Shown: in pieces, positions 50,811 to 63,169 of the stretch | Numbering within the stretch: position 1 is the first letter of the stretch | Layout: each line of letters opens with the position of its first letter | Assembly: GCF_036634175.1 (NCBI RefSeq) | Contig: NZ_JAZIFX010000001.1 | Span: forward strand, 5,270,001-5,334,000 | Length of the DNA: 64,000 bases | Direction of reading: 5' to 3' | Origin: Streptomyces sp. P9-A2 | GTDB lineage: Bacteria > Actinomycetota > Actinomycetes > Streptomycetales > Streptomycetaceae | Made by a program: the position numbers and the translations under genes | Notes under the pieces: generated by a model | Seen by the model: only the letters and a program-made list of their open reading frames with translations | Database searches by the model: none | What the model was told of the DNA's origin: nothing

Positions 50811-51734
50811 GTGGGACGCTACGTCGTCCGGCGTCTGCTCCAGATGATCCCGGTGTTCATCGGGGCCACGATGCTGATCTTCCTGATGGTGAACGTGATG
50901 GGCGACCCCATCGCGGGCCTCTGCGGCGAGCGGAAGTGCGATCCGGCGACGACAGCCCGGCTGAAGAAGGAGTTCGGCCTCGACAAGCCCCTCTGGCAGC
51001 AGTACCTGACCTACATGGGGAACGTCTTCACCGGCGACTTCGGTACGGCGTTCAACGGCCAGAAGGTCACCGAGCTGATGGCGACCGCGTTCCCCGTGAC
51101 CATCCGGCTCACGCTCATCGCGATCCTCTTCGAGATCGTCATCGGCATCGCCCTCGGCGTGGTCACCGGACTGCGCCGGGGACGCCCCGTCGACACCGGT
51201 GTCCTGCTACTCACCCTCGTTGTCATCTCCGTGCCCACCTTCGTCACCGGTCTGCTGCTCCAGCTGCTGCTGGGGGTGCAGTGGGGATGGATCAGTCCGT
51301 CGGTCTCCTCCGAGGCCCCGTTCGACGAGCTGATCGTGCCCGGCCTGGTGCTGGCCTCCGTCTCCCTCGCCTACGTCACCCGGCTGACCCGCACCTCCAT
51401 CGCCGAGAACCGGCGCTCCGACTACGTCCGCACCGCCATCGCCAAGGGGCTGCCCCGGCACCGGGTGATCACCCGGCACCTGCTGCGCAACTCCCTCATC
51501 CCGGTGGTCACCTTCATCGGCGCCGACATCGGCTTCCTCATGGGCGGCGCGATCGTCACCGAGCGGATCTTCAACATCCACGGCGTCGGCTACCAGATCT
51601 ACCAGGGCATCCTGCGGCAGAACACCCAGACCGTCGTCGGCTTCGTGACCGTCCTCGTGCTGGTCTTCCTGGTCGCCAACCTCGTCGTCGACCTTCTGTA
51701 CGCCGTTCTCGACCCGAGGATCCGCTATGCCTGA
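50811..51734 (+). CDS. oppB: Oligopeptide ABC transporter permease (OppB type), operon 2
   Basis: 307 residues from GTG 50811, 6 bp after the lipoprotein stop. Same architecture as the operon 1 permease (GRYVVRRLLQMIPVFIGATMLIFLMVN, EAA loop SDYVRTAIAKGLPRHRVITRHLLRNSLIPVVTFIG, end LLYAVLDPRIRYA). It has a distinctive LCGERKCDPATT loop after helix 1, with two cysteines. Overlaps the next gene by 8 bp. Confidence 0.95.
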   Translation: MGRYVVRRLLQMIPVFIGATMLIFLMVNVMGDPIAGLCGERKCDPATTARLKKEFGLDKPLWQQYLTYMGNVFTGDFGTAFNGQKVTELMATAFPVTIRLTLIAILFEIVIGIALGVVTGLRRGRPVDTGVLLLTLVVISVPTFVTGLLLQLLLGVQWGWISPSVSSEAPFDELIVPGLVLASVSLAYVTRLTRTSIAENRRSDYVRTAIAKGLPRHRVITRHLLRNSLIPVVTFIGADIGFLMGGAIVTERIFNIHGVGYQIYQGILRQNTQTVVGFVTVLVLVFLVANLVVDLLYAVLDPRIRYA

Positions 51735-52707
51735 ACAGCACTTCGACCCCGACCGCGCCATCGCGGGGACCGGCATGGGCGGCACCATGGACCTGGGCGT
51801 CGACGAGGCCGAGACCCTCGAGAAGGCCCCGGGCGGCCCGGACGGCACCGGCCCGCAGGGCAAGCCGCGCTCCCTGTGGTCGGACGCCTGGCGCGACCTG
51901 CGCCGCAACCCCGTCTTCATCGTCTCCTCCCTGGTGATCCTCTTCCTGATCGTCATCTCCCTGTGGCCCTCGCTGATCGCCTCCGGCAGCCCGCTCAAGT
52001 GCGACCTGGCCAAGGCCCAGGAGGGCTCCCAGCCCGGCTACCCCTTCGGCTTCAACGGGCAGGGCTGCGACGTGTACACCCGTACCGTCTACGGCGCCCG
52101 TACGTCCGTCACGGTCGGGGTCTGCGCCACGCTCGGGGTCGCGGTCCTCGGCAGCGTCCTGGGCGCGCTGGCCGGCTTCTTCGGCGGGGTGGGGGACTCG
52201 GTCCTGTCCCGGATCACCGACGTCTTCTTCGCCATCCCGGTCGTCCTCGGCGGCCTGGTGCTGCTGTCCGTGGTGACCAGCAGCTCCGTGTGGCCCGTCA
52301 TCGGGTTCATGGTGCTGCTCGGCTGGCCGCAGCTCTCCCGGATCGCCCGCGGTTCGGTCATCACCGCCAAGCAGAACGACTACGTCCAGGCCGCGCGGGC
52401 GCTCGGCGCCTCCAACTCCCGCCTGGTGCTCCGCCACATCGCGCCCAACGCCGTCGCCCCGGTCATCGTCGTGGCGACCATCGCGCTCGGTACGTACATC
52501 TCGCTGGAGGCGACCCTGTCCTACCTCGGCGTCGGGCTGAAGCCGCCCAGCGTCTCCTGGGGCATCGACATCTCCGCCGCCTCGCCCTACATCCGCAACG
52601 CCCCGCACGCGCTGCTGTGGCCCTCCGGCGCCCTCGCGATCACCGTCCTGGCGTTCATCATGCTCGGCGACGCGGTGCGCGACGCCCTCGACCCGAAGCT
52701 GAGGTGA
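51727..52707 (+). CDS. oppC: Oligopeptide ABC transporter permease (OppC type), operon 2
   Basis: 326 residues from ATG 51727. The N-terminal ~50 residues are polar; then SLWSDAWRDLRRNPVFIVSSLVILFLIVISLWPSLI. EAA motif AKQNDYVQAARALGASNSRLVLRHIAPNAVAPVIV; C-terminus FIMLGDAVRDALDPKLR. A short loop with KCDLAKAQEGSQPGYPFGFNGQGCDVY replaces the simpler loop of the paralog. Partner of the preceding permease. Confidence 0.95.
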   Translation: MPEQHFDPDRAIAGTGMGGTMDLGVDEAETLEKAPGGPDGTGPQGKPRSLWSDAWRDLRRNPVFIVSSLVILFLIVISLWPSLIASGSPLKCDLAKAQEGSQPGYPFGFNGQGCDVYTRTVYGARTSVTVGVCATLGVAVLGSVLGALAGFFGGVGDSVLSRITDVFFAIPVVLGGLVLLSVVTSSSVWPVIGFMVLLGWPQLSRIARGSVITAKQNDYVQAARALGASNSRLVLRHIAPNAVAPVIVVATIALGTYISLEATLSYLGVGLKPPSVSWGIDISAASPYIRNAPHALLWPSGALAITVLAFIMLGDAVRDALDPKLR

Positions 52708-52716
52708 GTCGCCGTC

Positions 52717-53697
<981 letters not shown>

Positions 53698-53712
<15 letters not shown>

Positions 53713-54025
53713 AGTTGGGAGATTCAGCCCTCGCGGGTTGAGCTTTCTGCTTCATCGACAGCAGCCGACCCGAATAAACGGCAAGGGCTGGTGTACCAGC
53801 CATCGGTCTTACGCCAGCTCCACAGACCTGACATCCCGCCAGCCCGGCGGTAGACCCGACTGGCTTGTTTTTCGCCAGCCAGGCAAAGCCGACTTTATCA
53901 CCCAATCCACCCAACTCCCGCTGTGCGGTGGGACGGTGCTTCGCCCTGGGGGCGAAGCACCGCTCCCTGCCCTGCTCCGCAGGAGTCCATTCCTCCCCCG
54001 CCGGAAGGCGGGGGTATCCACGGAG
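53698..54025 (+). mobile_element. Non-autonomous IS200/IS605-type element (MITE/PATE-like)
   Basis: About 330 bp inserted directly after TTGAC (53693-53697), the kind of pentamer used as target by IS605-family elements, with no target duplication. The left end has a hairpin TCTCCCA/TGGGAGA (53701-53707 with 53716-53722). An inner 13-bp perfect hairpin lies at 53934-53946 with 53950-53962. The right end has CCCCCGCC-GGAA-GGCGGGGG (53995-54014) followed by TATCC. There is no transposase frame. Terminal hairpins and TTGAC-type left boundary match elements mobilised in trans by a Y1 TnpA. Exact right boundary uncertain by some bases. Confidence 0.75.
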
Positions 54026-54032
54026 AGATCTG

Positions 54033-55139
54033 ATGACCGAGCCGAGGCATGACGTGGGCGGGAAGTCGAGCCTGGAGAAGGGCGTCGGTCCCGCCGAGGT
54101 GTCAGGCGCCGGTCCGGCCGGGGAGCCGATTCTGGAGGTCTCCGGCCTGGTCAAGCACTACCCGCTGACCCAGGGCATCCTGATCCGCAAGCAGGTCGGC
54201 GCCGTGAAGGCCGTCGACGGGGTCGACTTCGTACTCGGCCGGGGCGAGACCCTGGGCATCGTGGGCGAGTCGGGGTGCGGCAAGTCCACGGTCGCGAAGA
54301 TGCTGGTCCACCTGGAGAAGCCGACGGCCGGCACGATCCGCTACAAGGGCGAGGACATCACCAAGCTGTCGGGGAAGGCCCTCAAGGCCGTCCGCCGCAA
54401 CATCCAGATGGTGTTCCAGGACCCGTACACCTCCCTCAACCCCCGGATGACGGTGGGCGACATCATCGGGGAGCCCTTCGACATCCACCCCGAGGTGGCG
54501 CCCAAGGGTGACCGGCGCCGACGGGTCCAGGACCTGCTGGACGTGGTCGGCCTCAACCCGGAGTACATCAACCGGTACCCGCACCAGTTCTCCGGCGGCC
54601 AGCGCCAGCGCATCGGCATCGCGCGCGGCCTGGCCCTGAACCCCGAGGTGATCGTCGCCGACGAACCGGTCTCCGCGCTGGACGTCTCCGTCCAGGCCCA
54701 GGTGATCAACCTGATGGACCGGCTCCAGGCCGAGTTCGACCTGGCGTTCGTCTTCATCGCCCACGACCTGTCGATCGTCCGGCACATCTCCGACCGGGTC
54801 GGCGTGATGTACCTGGGCCGGATCGTCGAGATCGGCACCGACACCCAGATCTACGACCACCCGACCCACCCGTACACGCAGGCACTCCTGTCCGCCGTCC
54901 CCGTACCGGACCCGACGGCGCGGGAACACCGTGAGCGGATCATCCTCACCGGCGACGTCCCGTCCCCCACCAACATCCCCTCCGGCTGCCGCTTCCGCAC
55001 CCGCTGCTGGAAGGCGCAGGCGCGCTGCGCCGAGGAGGTACCGCTGCTGGCGGTCCCCGAGGTGTTCCGCAAGGCCGGAGGCCCGGCGGCCCACGACTCG
55101 GCGTGCCACTTCGCGGAGGAGAAGCAGGTGGTCCCGTAA
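54033..55139 (+). CDS. oppF: Oligopeptide ABC transporter ATPase (OppF type), operon 2
   Basis: 368 residues from ATG 54033, with GGAG (54021-54024) at the edge of the inserted element. The frame is open back to 53865 through the element, but that part is not conserved. Motifs: [97 protein letters not shown] and VFIAHDLS. Nearly identical to the operon 1 protein in the core, diverged at the N-terminus. Expression now depends on transcription through the element's hairpins. Confidence 0.94.
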   Translation: MTEPRHDVGGKSSLEKGVGPAEVSGAGPAGEPILEVSGLVKHYPLTQGILIRKQVGAVKAVDGVDFVLGRGETLGIVGESGCGKSTVAKMLVHLEKPTAGTIRYKGEDITKLSGKALKAVRRNIQMVFQDPYTSLNPRMTVGDIIGEPFDIHPEVAPKGDRRRRVQDLLDVVGLNPEYINRYPHQFSGGQRQRIGIARGLALNPEVIVADEPVSALDVSVQAQVINLMDRLQAEFDLAFVFIAHDLSIVRHISDRVGVMYLGRIVEIGTDTQIYDHPTHPYTQALLSAVPVPDPTAREHRERIILTGDVPSPTNIPSGCRFRTRCWKAQARCAEEVPLLAVPEVFRKAGGPAAHDSACHFAEEKQVVP

Positions 55140-55185
55140 GGAGCCGCCGGGGCGGACGAAGGGACGGGCCGAAGAGCCCGGCCGG

Positions 55186-56910
55186 TCAGGCCGGATCGGG
55201 CATCAGGTCCTGTCGGTCCTCCCGGTCCTGGAGTGCGGTCACCTCCAGTCGTGGCCAGTGGGCGAGGTCGCGGAGCAGTTGCCGGTCGTGCGTCGCGACG
55301 ACGACGGCGGCGCTGGTGGCGCGGATCGCGTCGGTCAGCTCGTCGACCAGCGTCGACGACAAGTGGTTGGTCGGCTCGTCGAGCAGGAGCAACCCCGGCC
55401 GCCCGGCCAGCGCCAGGGCCAGGTCGAGCCGCCGCCGCTGCCCCTGCGACATCCGCCCGACCGGCGTGCGCAGCGCGTCGGGGTCCAGCAGCCCGAGTGC
55501 CCCGAGTGGGACGGCGTCGGCGTCGCGGAGCAGGCCGCGCGCCACCAGCCGCCCCACATGGCGGGCGTGCACCTCCCGGGCGGTGAGGCCGGGGTCCTGC
55601 GCGGCGGTCTCCTGGGCGACGCGCACGACCCGTGCCCCCTTGGCCGCCCGGACGTGCCCCTGAGTGGGGTCGAGCGCACCGGCCAGCACGGCGAGCAGCG
55701 TGGACTTCCCGGCACCGTTCGGTCCGGTGACGAGCAGCCGGTCACCGCCGTCGAGGGTGAGATCGACGGGGCCGGCCAGTCGCCCGTCGACCGCGACGCC
55801 GTGCGCCCGCAGCAGGGGCGCGCCCGGCCGGACGCCCGGGTCCGGCCGGCGCAGCACGGACGGCGGCTCCGGCACGTCGATGCGGTGTGCGTCCAGGGCG
55901 TCCTGCTGCCGGTTCAGGGCCTGCACCACGCCCGGTGCGCGGGACTGCCGCTGGTGTTTGCCGGTTCCCTTGTCCGGGCGCCAGCCGGTGGAAAGCCGGT
56001 CGCGTGCCTTGGACACGGCATCCTTCAGCCGCCGGTGCTCGTCCTGCTGTTCCGCGTACTCCTGCTCCCAGCGCTCGCGCTCACGGCGCCGGGCGTCCTG
56101 CCAGGCGTCGTAGCCGCCGGCGTACAGGCGGGGCTTCCCGTCGCGGGATGGGTCGAGGTCGAGGAACCGGTCCGCGACGTCCCGCAGCAGCGCCCGGTCG
56201 TGGCTGACGACGGCGAGACCGCCGGCGTGCTCGCGCAGCCTGCGGGTCAGGAAGTCCAGGCCTCCCGCGTCGAGGTGGTTGGACGGCTCGTCAAGCAGCA
56301 GGATGTCGTGGAGCGCGCCGAGCAGGCAGGCCAGCCGGACCCGGTAGCGCTGCCCGACCGACAGCGTCGACAGGGGGCGGTCGCGGTCGGTGCAGGCGCC
56401 GAGGGCTTCGAGGGCGACGTCGACACGGCGTTCCGCGTCCCACGCGTCGAGTCGGGTGGCGGTGTCGAGCGCGGCGGCGTAGAGGTCGTCGGCGGCGGGG
56501 TCCTCGCCCTCGGTCAGGGCGAGGGCGGCCTCGTCCAGTGCGCGCAGGGCGGCGAGGGACGGGGCCAGCGCCTCGGAGGTCAGGGTGCCGACGGTCTCGC
56601 CGTCCCGCGCGGACAGTTCCTGGCGGGCCAGGCCGATGGTGCCGGCCCGGTGCACGGAGCCCTCGTCGGGCGCGAGCAGCCCGGCCAGGACGTGCAGCAG
56701 CGTCGTCTTGCCCTGCCCGTTCTCGCCGACGACGGCGATCCGTGACCGGGCGGAGACGGTGACCGAGACGCCGTTCAGGACGCGGCGCGACCCACGGGTG
56801 ACGGTGACGCCCTCGGCACGGACGTGCGCACTGCCGCCCGCCGCGACGGGCACGGACATGGCTTCAGGGGTGACAGGGGTGACAGGGGTGGTCGGAGGGG
56901 TGAGGTTCAA
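55186..56910 (-). CDS. ABC-F family protein (antibiotic-resistance/ribosome-protection type)
   Basis: 574 residues from TTG 56910, chosen for GGAG six bases upstream; ATG 56859 is the alternative. Two ABC domains with no membrane helices: Walker A GENGQGKT and GPNGAGKS, signatures LSVGQRYR and MSQGQRRR, Walker [11 protein letters not shown] and [10 protein letters not shown]. They are joined by an Arg/Glu-rich linker (~225-300: [35 protein letters not shown]) that in ABC-F proteins reaches into the ribosome. Such proteins dislodge antibiotics from the 50S subunit or regulate translation. A leader peptide and alternative hairpins upstream support antibiotic-induced attenuation. Confidence 0.92.
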   Translation of the reverse strand: MNLTPPTTPVTPVTPEAMSVPVAAGGSAHVRAEGVTVTRGSRRVLNGVSVTVSARSRIAVVGENGQGKTTLLHVLAGLLAPDEGSVHRAGTIGLARQELSARDGETVGTLTSEALAPSLAALRALDEAALALTEGEDPAADDLYAAALDTATRLDAWDAERRVDVALEALGACTDRDRPLSTLSVGQRYRVRLACLLGALHDILLLDEPSNHLDAGGLDFLTRRLREHAGGLAVVSHDRALLRDVADRFLDLDPSRDGKPRLYAGGYDAWQDARRRERERWEQEYAEQQDEHRRLKDAVSKARDRLSTGWRPDKGTGKHQRQSRAPGVVQALNRQQDALDAHRIDVPEPPSVLRRPDPGVRPGAPLLRAHGVAVDGRLAGPVDLTLDGGDRLLVTGPNGAGKSTLLAVLAGALDPTQGHVRAAKGARVVRVAQETAAQDPGLTAREVHARHVGRLVARGLLRDADAVPLGALGLLDPDALRTPVGRMSQGQRRRLDLALALAGRPGLLLLDEPTNHLSSTLVDELTDAIRATSAAVVVATHDRQLLRDLAHWPRLEVTALQDREDRQDLMPDPA

Positions 56911-56946
56911 CGGATGCTCCGCAGCTCGCAGGGGGAGCCGGGGGCA

Positions 56947-57039
56947 GCAGAAGGCGGCCGCCCGGCGGGAACCGGAACGGCGAGCGCTTTTTCAACAGGG
57001 AGAAGGCGCCGCCGTCAGCGGCGGAATCGAACCTTCTGC
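56947..57039 (-). promoter_or_regulatory. Attenuator-like alternative hairpins ahead of the ABC-F gene
   Basis: On the minus strand GCAGAAGG (57039-57032), inside the leader peptide frame, can pair with CCTTCT (57006-57001), enclosing the smaller hairpin CCGCCG-CTGA-CGGCGG, or with the longer CCTTCTGC (56954-56947). Mutually exclusive pairings of one leader segment are the hallmark of ribosome-mediated attenuation. Confidence 0.65.
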
Positions 57040-57059
57040 GACCAGATACCTCGTGCCAT
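57015..57059 (-). CDS. Leader peptide MARGIWSQKVRFRR upstream of ABC-F gene
   Basis: A 14-codon frame from ATG 57059 with the strong ribosome binding site GGTGGA 4 bp upstream, ending at TGA 57015-57017, about 105 bp before the ABC-F start. Codons 8-9 (Gln-Lys) overlap the GCAGAAGG segment that can pair with two downstream partners. In Erm and ABC-F resistance genes such short leaders stall the ribosome when a drug is bound and open the downstream gene. The basic Lys/Arg-rich end recalls stalling leaders, but stalling itself is inferred. Confidence 0.65.
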   Translation of the reverse strand: MARGIWSQKVRFRR

Positions 57060-57426
57060 GCGATCCACCGTAACAGGGGCGCCGTCGTCGCTCCCGTGAA
57101 TTTCCGTCCGGCCGGACTCCTGCGGATCCGCCCGGCCGGGCAGGGCAACGGGCCGGGGCGACATGGCGCACCCCGGCCCGTTCACGGCACCCGCACGGCC
57201 GTACGCCGAACACCCTCGCGTGTCCGTATATCGGTACGGCTTCCCCGAAGTTGCCACCGTGTTAACGCAGTTCAGGCCTGTTTTCCTGGGGCGGGGCGAG
57301 TGTGTGTTCGAGAATGTCCTGAATCCGGGCTCCTGGTGTCCCCCGACGGCGGCCGTCCGTAGGCTCCGGCCGGACAAGGGCTCTCTACGCGCCCGACCCA
57401 GTCACCGAAAGGACCCTTCGGACATC
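57060..57426. other. Divergent region between ABC-F leader and membrane protein
   Basis: About 365 bp. It must hold the leftward promoter of the ABC-F leader and the rightward promoter of the membrane protein gene. Rightward, AAAGGA at 57408-57413 precedes the membrane protein. GTATATCGGTACGG and GTTAACGC at 57225-57275 are AT-richer patches. No gene recognised. Confidence 0.35.
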
Positions 57427-58092
57427 GTGTCGGCTTCGCGCACGGGCTTCCACACCCGTACCGGTTCCCGCTTTCGTTCCCGCATCCTGGTCTCCTCGGC
57501 CGCGCTGACGATCGGTGTGGTGCTCGGGGTGCTCGGACCCCTGCTGATCAATGCCACCGATCCGGTCGGCCACCCCGTACATCTGGTCCTGTCCGCGGGA
57601 TGGTCCTGGGCTGCGCTGGCGTTCTGCGTCGGCCTCGCCCGGGAGTCCAGGGTCGAGTCGGCCGTCCTGGCCGCCGCGTCCCTGGTCACCGCAGTGATCG
57701 CGTACTACCTGACGAAGCTGGGGCAGGGGCAGTACCTGACGCTGGGCCGGGGTGACCCTTCCGGGACGCCCTATGTCTCCTGGGGCGACTTCGCCTCGAA
57801 GACTCTGCTCTGGTGCCTGGTCGCCTGTGTCACGGGGCCTGTGCTGGGGCTGGCCGGGAACCTGGCACGGGATCACGGACTGCGCGGCCTTCCCTTCCGG
57901 ATGCTGGTCCCAGTGGTGGCCGTCGTGGAGATGTCGGAGCGGCTGGACGTCGAAGCGCCGCTGCAGAGGCCCATCGTCGATACGACCTGGAGCGGTGTAC
58001 GGCTGGTGGCGGTTGTCGTCCTCGTGGTTCTCGTAGGGCGCGCTGTGATGACGTGGCGGATCCGGCCCTCCGCCGGGCGGGCAGGCGAATGA
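57427..58092 (+). CDS. Multi-spanning membrane protein of unknown function (DUF6518-like)
   Basis: 221 residues from GTG 57427. About six hydrophobic segments: ILVSSAALTIGVVLGVLGPLL, LVLSAGWSWAALAFCVGLA, SAVLAAASLVTAVIAYYLT, TLLWCLVACVTGPVLGLAG, FRMLVPVVAVVEMSERL and GVRLVAVVVLVVLVGRAVMTW. It resembles actinobacterial DUF6518-type proteins, whose role is not known. No domain with catalytic residues is apparent. It converges on the S9 peptidase gene with only 46 bp between stops. Confidence 0.7.
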   Translation: MSASRTGFHTRTGSRFRSRILVSSAALTIGVVLGVLGPLLINATDPVGHPVHLVLSAGWSWAALAFCVGLARESRVESAVLAAASLVTAVIAYYLTKLGQGQYLTLGRGDPSGTPYVSWGDFASKTLLWCLVACVTGPVLGLAGNLARDHGLRGLPFRMLVPVVAVVEMSERLDVEAPLQRPIVDTTWSGVRLVAVVVLVVLVGRAVMTWRIRPSAGRAGE

Positions 58093-58138
58093 CGTGTGCC
58101 CGCCCGGCGTTGTGCCACTTCGTGGTTCCTTGCCGTGG

Positions 58139-60286
58139 TCAGTCCGTCAGGCCGAGCGAGCGCCTGAGGAAGTCGAGTTGGAGGCGGAGGAGGTTCTCGG
58201 CGACCTCCTCCTGCGGGGTCATGTGGGTGACGCCGGACAGGGGCAGTACCTCGTGGGGGCGGCCGGCTGCCAGCAGGGCCGAGGACAGGCGCAGCGAGTG
58301 GGCGACCACCACGTTGTCGTCCGCCAGCCCGTGAATGATCATCATGGGGCGGTGCGGCGTGGCGGCGTCGACCAGGCCCGCGTCGTCGATCACCGAGTTG
58401 CGGCGGTAGACCTCCGGCTGCTCGTCCGGGTGGCCGATGTAGCGCTCCTGGTAGTGGGTGTCGTACAGGCGCAGGTCGGTGACCGGGGCGCCCACCACGG
58501 CCGCGTGGAAGACGTCCGGCCGGCGCAGCGCCGCGAGGGCGGCCAGGTAGCCGCCGAAGGACCAGCCCCGGATGGCGACGCGGCTCAGGTCGAGCGGGAA
58601 GTCGGAGGCGAGGGCCTGGAGCGCGTCCACCTGGTCCTGGACGGTGATCGCGGCGATGTCGTCCTTGACGGCCTTCTCCCAGGCGGGGGAGTGGCCAGGG
58701 GTGCCGCGGCCGTCGGCGACGATCACCGCGAAGCCCTGGTCGGCGAACCACTGCGAGGTCAGGTGGGGGTTGTGTGCGGCCACCACGCGCTGGCCGTGGG
58801 GGCCGCCGTAGGGGTCCATGAGGACGGGGAGGGGAGTGTCGCCGTGGTAGTCCCTTGGCATAAGCACGGCGCACGGGATTTTGCGTGCGCCCCCCTGGGT
58901 GAGGGTCAACCGGGGGGACATACCGGGGTCTTCGGCGTACGAGCGGACAGTCGCCGTCGGTTTCCCGTCACGCAGGATCCGCGTCCGTGCCCCCGGCCGG
59001 CCCGGTGTCGCGGACACCAGGACGGTCACGCCCCCGGCGCGTACCGCGGAGTGCACGCCGGGCTCCTGGGAGACGCGCTCCACACCGAGTTCGTTCACCC
59101 GGTAGACGTGCACCTCGCCGATCTCCGGGCCGCCGTCCGCCGCCCCCGGCCTCGATCCCGGTTCCGCCCCCGCCGACGCCGATACCAGCACGTCGTCGTC
59201 CGATACGTCCAGTACCGCGCGGACGTGCAACTGCGGTCCGGTCAGCGGGCGTTCGCCGACGGCGAGTCGTCGTGCGCCTCCCTCGTCCGTGATCCGGACC
59301 AGCTGCCCGGAAGGGCTCCAGCAGGGCACCCCCGCGAAAAGATCAAGCCAAACTAGATCTTCGTCGGCGTGCACCATCCGGGTGGCCCCGGTGTCCGGGT
59401 CCACCGCCAGGAACAGCTGACTGCGCTGGTCGCGCGCCTGTACGAGCAGCAGTGGCGCACCCGCCGCTGACCAGTGAGCATGCGCCATGTACGGGTACCG
59501 CGCCCGGTCCCACACGACCTCCGTACGCGCCCCGTCCAGCCCGATCACGAACAGCCGCACCTCCGCGTTCGGGGTCCCCGCCGCCGGGTACGCCACCCGC
59601 TGCGGCTCCCGATCCGGATGTGCCGGATCGGAGATCCACCACCGCCTCACCGGCGTGTCGTCCGCGCGCGCCACCAGCAGCCGGTCCGACTCGGGCGCCC
59701 ACCAGAAGCCCCGCGAACGCCCCATCTCCTCGGCCGCGATGAACTCCGCCAGCCCGTAGGTGACGTTCTCCGTCTCGGGGGTCGCCAGGGCCCTGTCGTC
59801 CGCCCCCTCCGCTCCGACGGCCCGCAGCGCACCCTGCGCGACATAGGCGATGTGACGCCCGTCGGGTGACGGCCGGGGGTCGATCACCGGCCCGGGAGTG
59901 GGCAGTTCACGCGTCGCCCCGGCCGACAGGTCGGCTGTGAAAAGCCGTCCTGACAAGGCGAAAGATGCCGACTCGACCTCCGCGTCGGTGGCGTAGCCGA
60001 CGATGCCGGCGCCTCCCTCGCGGCTGCGTTCGCGCCGCGCCCGCTCCTGGGCCGACAGGTTCTCCGCGGCGCCGCCCAGCAGGGCGCGCGGGTCGGCCGC
60101 CACGCGCTCCCCGCCGTCCCGGGGGTCGAGCACCCACAGCGAATTCGCCCGGTCCGTACCGGAACCGGAACGCAGGAACACGACCCGGGAACCGTCGGGT
60201 GCCACGGTGAACGATCGCGGCGCGCCGAGCGTGAAGCGCTGGGTGCGGGCGTGCCGTCGGGGGAAGGAGTCAGCGTCGGTCGTCAT
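58139..60286 (-). CDS. S9-family prolyl oligopeptidase (DPP4-like)
   Basis: 715 residues from ATG 60286; upstream codons in the frame are not conserved. The N-terminal ~430 residues form a beta-propeller of the DPP IV type (SFTVAPDGSRVVFLRS, SPDGRHIAYVAQGALR, EMGRSRGFWWAPESDRLLVARAD). The C-terminal alpha/beta-hydrolase domain has the nucleophile GWSFGG (~Ser575), the acid in IHGLADDNV (~Asp655) and the base in SGVTHM (~His690), so the triad is complete. The EEMGRSRGFWW segment is the Glu-Glu-like N-terminus-binding element of dipeptidyl peptidases. No signal peptide, so it probably trims peptides in the cytosol. Confidence 0.94.
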   Translation of the reverse strand: MTTDADSFPRRHARTQRFTLGAPRSFTVAPDGSRVVFLRSGSGTDRANSLWVLDPRDGGERVAADPRALLGGAAENLSAQERARRERSREGGAGIVGYATDAEVESASFALSGRLFTADLSAGATRELPTPGPVIDPRPSPDGRHIAYVAQGALRAVGAEGADDRALATPETENVTYGLAEFIAAEEMGRSRGFWWAPESDRLLVARADDTPVRRWWISDPAHPDREPQRVAYPAAGTPNAEVRLFVIGLDGARTEVVWDRARYPYMAHAHWSAAGAPLLLVQARDQRSQLFLAVDPDTGATRMVHADEDLVWLDLFAGVPCWSPSGQLVRITDEGGARRLAVGERPLTGPQLHVRAVLDVSDDDVLVSASAGAEPGSRPGAADGGPEIGEVHVYRVNELGVERVSQEPGVHSAVRAGGVTVLVSATPGRPGARTRILRDGKPTATVRSYAEDPGMSPRLTLTQGGARKIPCAVLMPRDYHGDTPLPVLMDPYGGPHGQRVVAAHNPHLTSQWFADQGFAVIVADGRGTPGHSPAWEKAVKDDIAAITVQDQVDALQALASDFPLDLSRVAIRGWSFGGYLAALAALRRPDVFHAAVVGAPVTDLRLYDTHYQERYIGHPDEQPEVYRRNSVIDDAGLVDAATPHRPMMIIHGLADDNVVVAHSLRLSSALLAAGRPHEVLPLSGVTHMTPQEEVAENLLRLQLDFLRRSLGLTD

Positions 60287-60465
60287 GCCATGACCATATT
60301 GGCCATGCGCCCCCTTGTGCGGCCGTGCGCCGACCGATGCGCACGTACGGATAGTTATGATCGTTAGCGCATAGTGGGTATGAACCTGCTGGCTGCTGTG
60401 TGGATTTATCTGCCCCCATATTCCTACCCCCCCTGTCGTCCTGGGATCCTTGGAGGTGAGCCGCC

Positions 60466-60660
60466 GTGGCACTCTCGATTTCGGCGGTAGTGCTGCTGGC
60501 GATCATCGTCTTCCTGCTGATCAAGAAGTCGGGCCTCAAGACGGGGCATGCGGTCGTCTGCATGCTCCTCGGCTTCTACATGGCGTCGTCGACGATCGCG
60601 CCTACGATCAGTGAGCTGACGACCAACATCGCGGGCATGATCGGCAGCATCAACTTCTGA
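60466..60660 (+). CDS. Small two-helix membrane protein
   Basis: 64 residues from GTG 60466 with GGAGGTGA upstream. Two hydrophobic segments, ISAVVLLAIIVFLLIKK (~4-20) and HAVVCMLLGFYMASSTIAPTI (~28-48), then a polar C-terminus. Small proteins of this type recur in Streptomyces, often as stand-alone genes; no function is known. It is divergent from the S9 peptidase gene. Confidence 0.75.
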   Translation: MALSISAVVLLAIIVFLLIKKSGLKTGHAVVCMLLGFYMASSTIAPTISELTTNIAGMIGSINF

Positions 60661-60746
60661 CCCGCCGGCTTCGTCCGGCTCGACTCCAGCTCCCTGCCGG
60701 GGCGCTGGTGCGACAGGCAGGGCCGGACGGACCCTAGGACTGGCGC

Positions 60747-61238
60747 GTGGAAGCAATCGGTGTGCTCGCCGTCACCGGGTTCCTTGTCGCGTGGCTGCTG
60801 TGGAGCCTCTGGAACCTCTACCGCATCCCCGTCGGTCTGCGGGACGGATCGTGGCAGCGCCCGCTGTGGTGGGCGCGCCTGTGGTCCCTCGCGCTGTTCG
60901 TCGGCTGCGTCGCCTGGCTCCGGGGTGCGCTCAGCGGCGGGCTCGACGTGGGTGAGACATGCGCGTACGTCCATCATCAGACGTACGACAGCGCCTACCT
61001 GGCGGAACCTGGCGAGGAGTTCAACGCGCTGTTCCCGTTGAGCAACAAGTGCAACGCGCACTACGACCTGGTTCCGGCCTGGGTGAACCCGACCGTCCTG
61101 AACTGCGCCGCCTTCGTACTGCTCGCCACGGCCGTGCTGCTGTGGTTCGGTGTCGCGCGTCTCACCGGCCGTGGCGCGTCGGGCAGCGCGGTGCGGCGAC
61201 TCGGGGATGCCGACCTCTCGCCTGTTACTCGCCGGTAA
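60747..61238 (+). CDS. Membrane protein of unknown function (intact copy)
   Basis: 163 residues from GTG 60747. Three hydrophobic segments: IGVLAVTGFLVAWLLWSLWNLY, WWARLWSLALFVGCVAWLRGAL and NPTVLNCAAFVLLATAVLLWFGVARL. Between the last two lies a short outside loop with Cys residues (GETCAYVHHQTYD...SNKCNAHYDLVPAWVN). It is not assigned to a named family. Its 3' third is duplicated at 63170-63389, with 130 bp (61119-61248) perfectly identical. In the original arrangement it was probably followed directly by the amidase gene. Confidence 0.75.
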   Translation: MEAIGVLAVTGFLVAWLLWSLWNLYRIPVGLRDGSWQRPLWWARLWSLALFVGCVAWLRGALSGGLDVGETCAYVHHQTYDSAYLAEPGEEFNALFPLSNKCNAHYDLVPAWVNPTVLNCAAFVLLATAVLLWFGVARLTGRGASGSAVRRLGDADLSPVTRR

Positions 61239-61248
61239 GGAATGATGG
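61119..61248 (+). repeat. 130-bp exact core of a ~400-bp duplication, copy 1
   Basis: Identical to 63270-63399. The wider duplication spans about 61020-61427, from the 3' end of the membrane protein gene through the start of the amidase gene. Confidence 0.95.
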
Positions 61249-61285
61249 CGGGCAATCATCCACGCGTTCAGGGGCGGTGCCACCG

Positions 61286-61427
61286 GTGACGGCTTCCGAG
61301 GAACGGACCGGGGTGCACGTCTTCCGCGACGACGCCCTCGGCGACCACGACGTCCTCGGCGACCACGACGCCGTGGGCCTGGCCGAGGCGATCCGCGGGG
61401 GAGAGGTCGGGGCCGCCGAGGCCGGCC
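61286..61427 (+). pseudogene. Truncated amidase N-terminus (duplicate of the gene at 63437)
   Basis: From GTG 61286 the frame reads VTASEERTGVHVFRDDALGDHD...AVGLAEAIRGGEVGAAEA and then leaves the amidase sequence at about 61427, where the beta-lactamase-fold gene ends on the other strand. It lacks the catalytic region entirely. It also has a 15-bp internal duplication (LGDHDVLGDHDAV) and lacks the Glu/Arg-rich insert of the intact copy. A broken duplicate. Confidence 0.85.
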
Positions 61428-63169
<1,742 letters not shown>

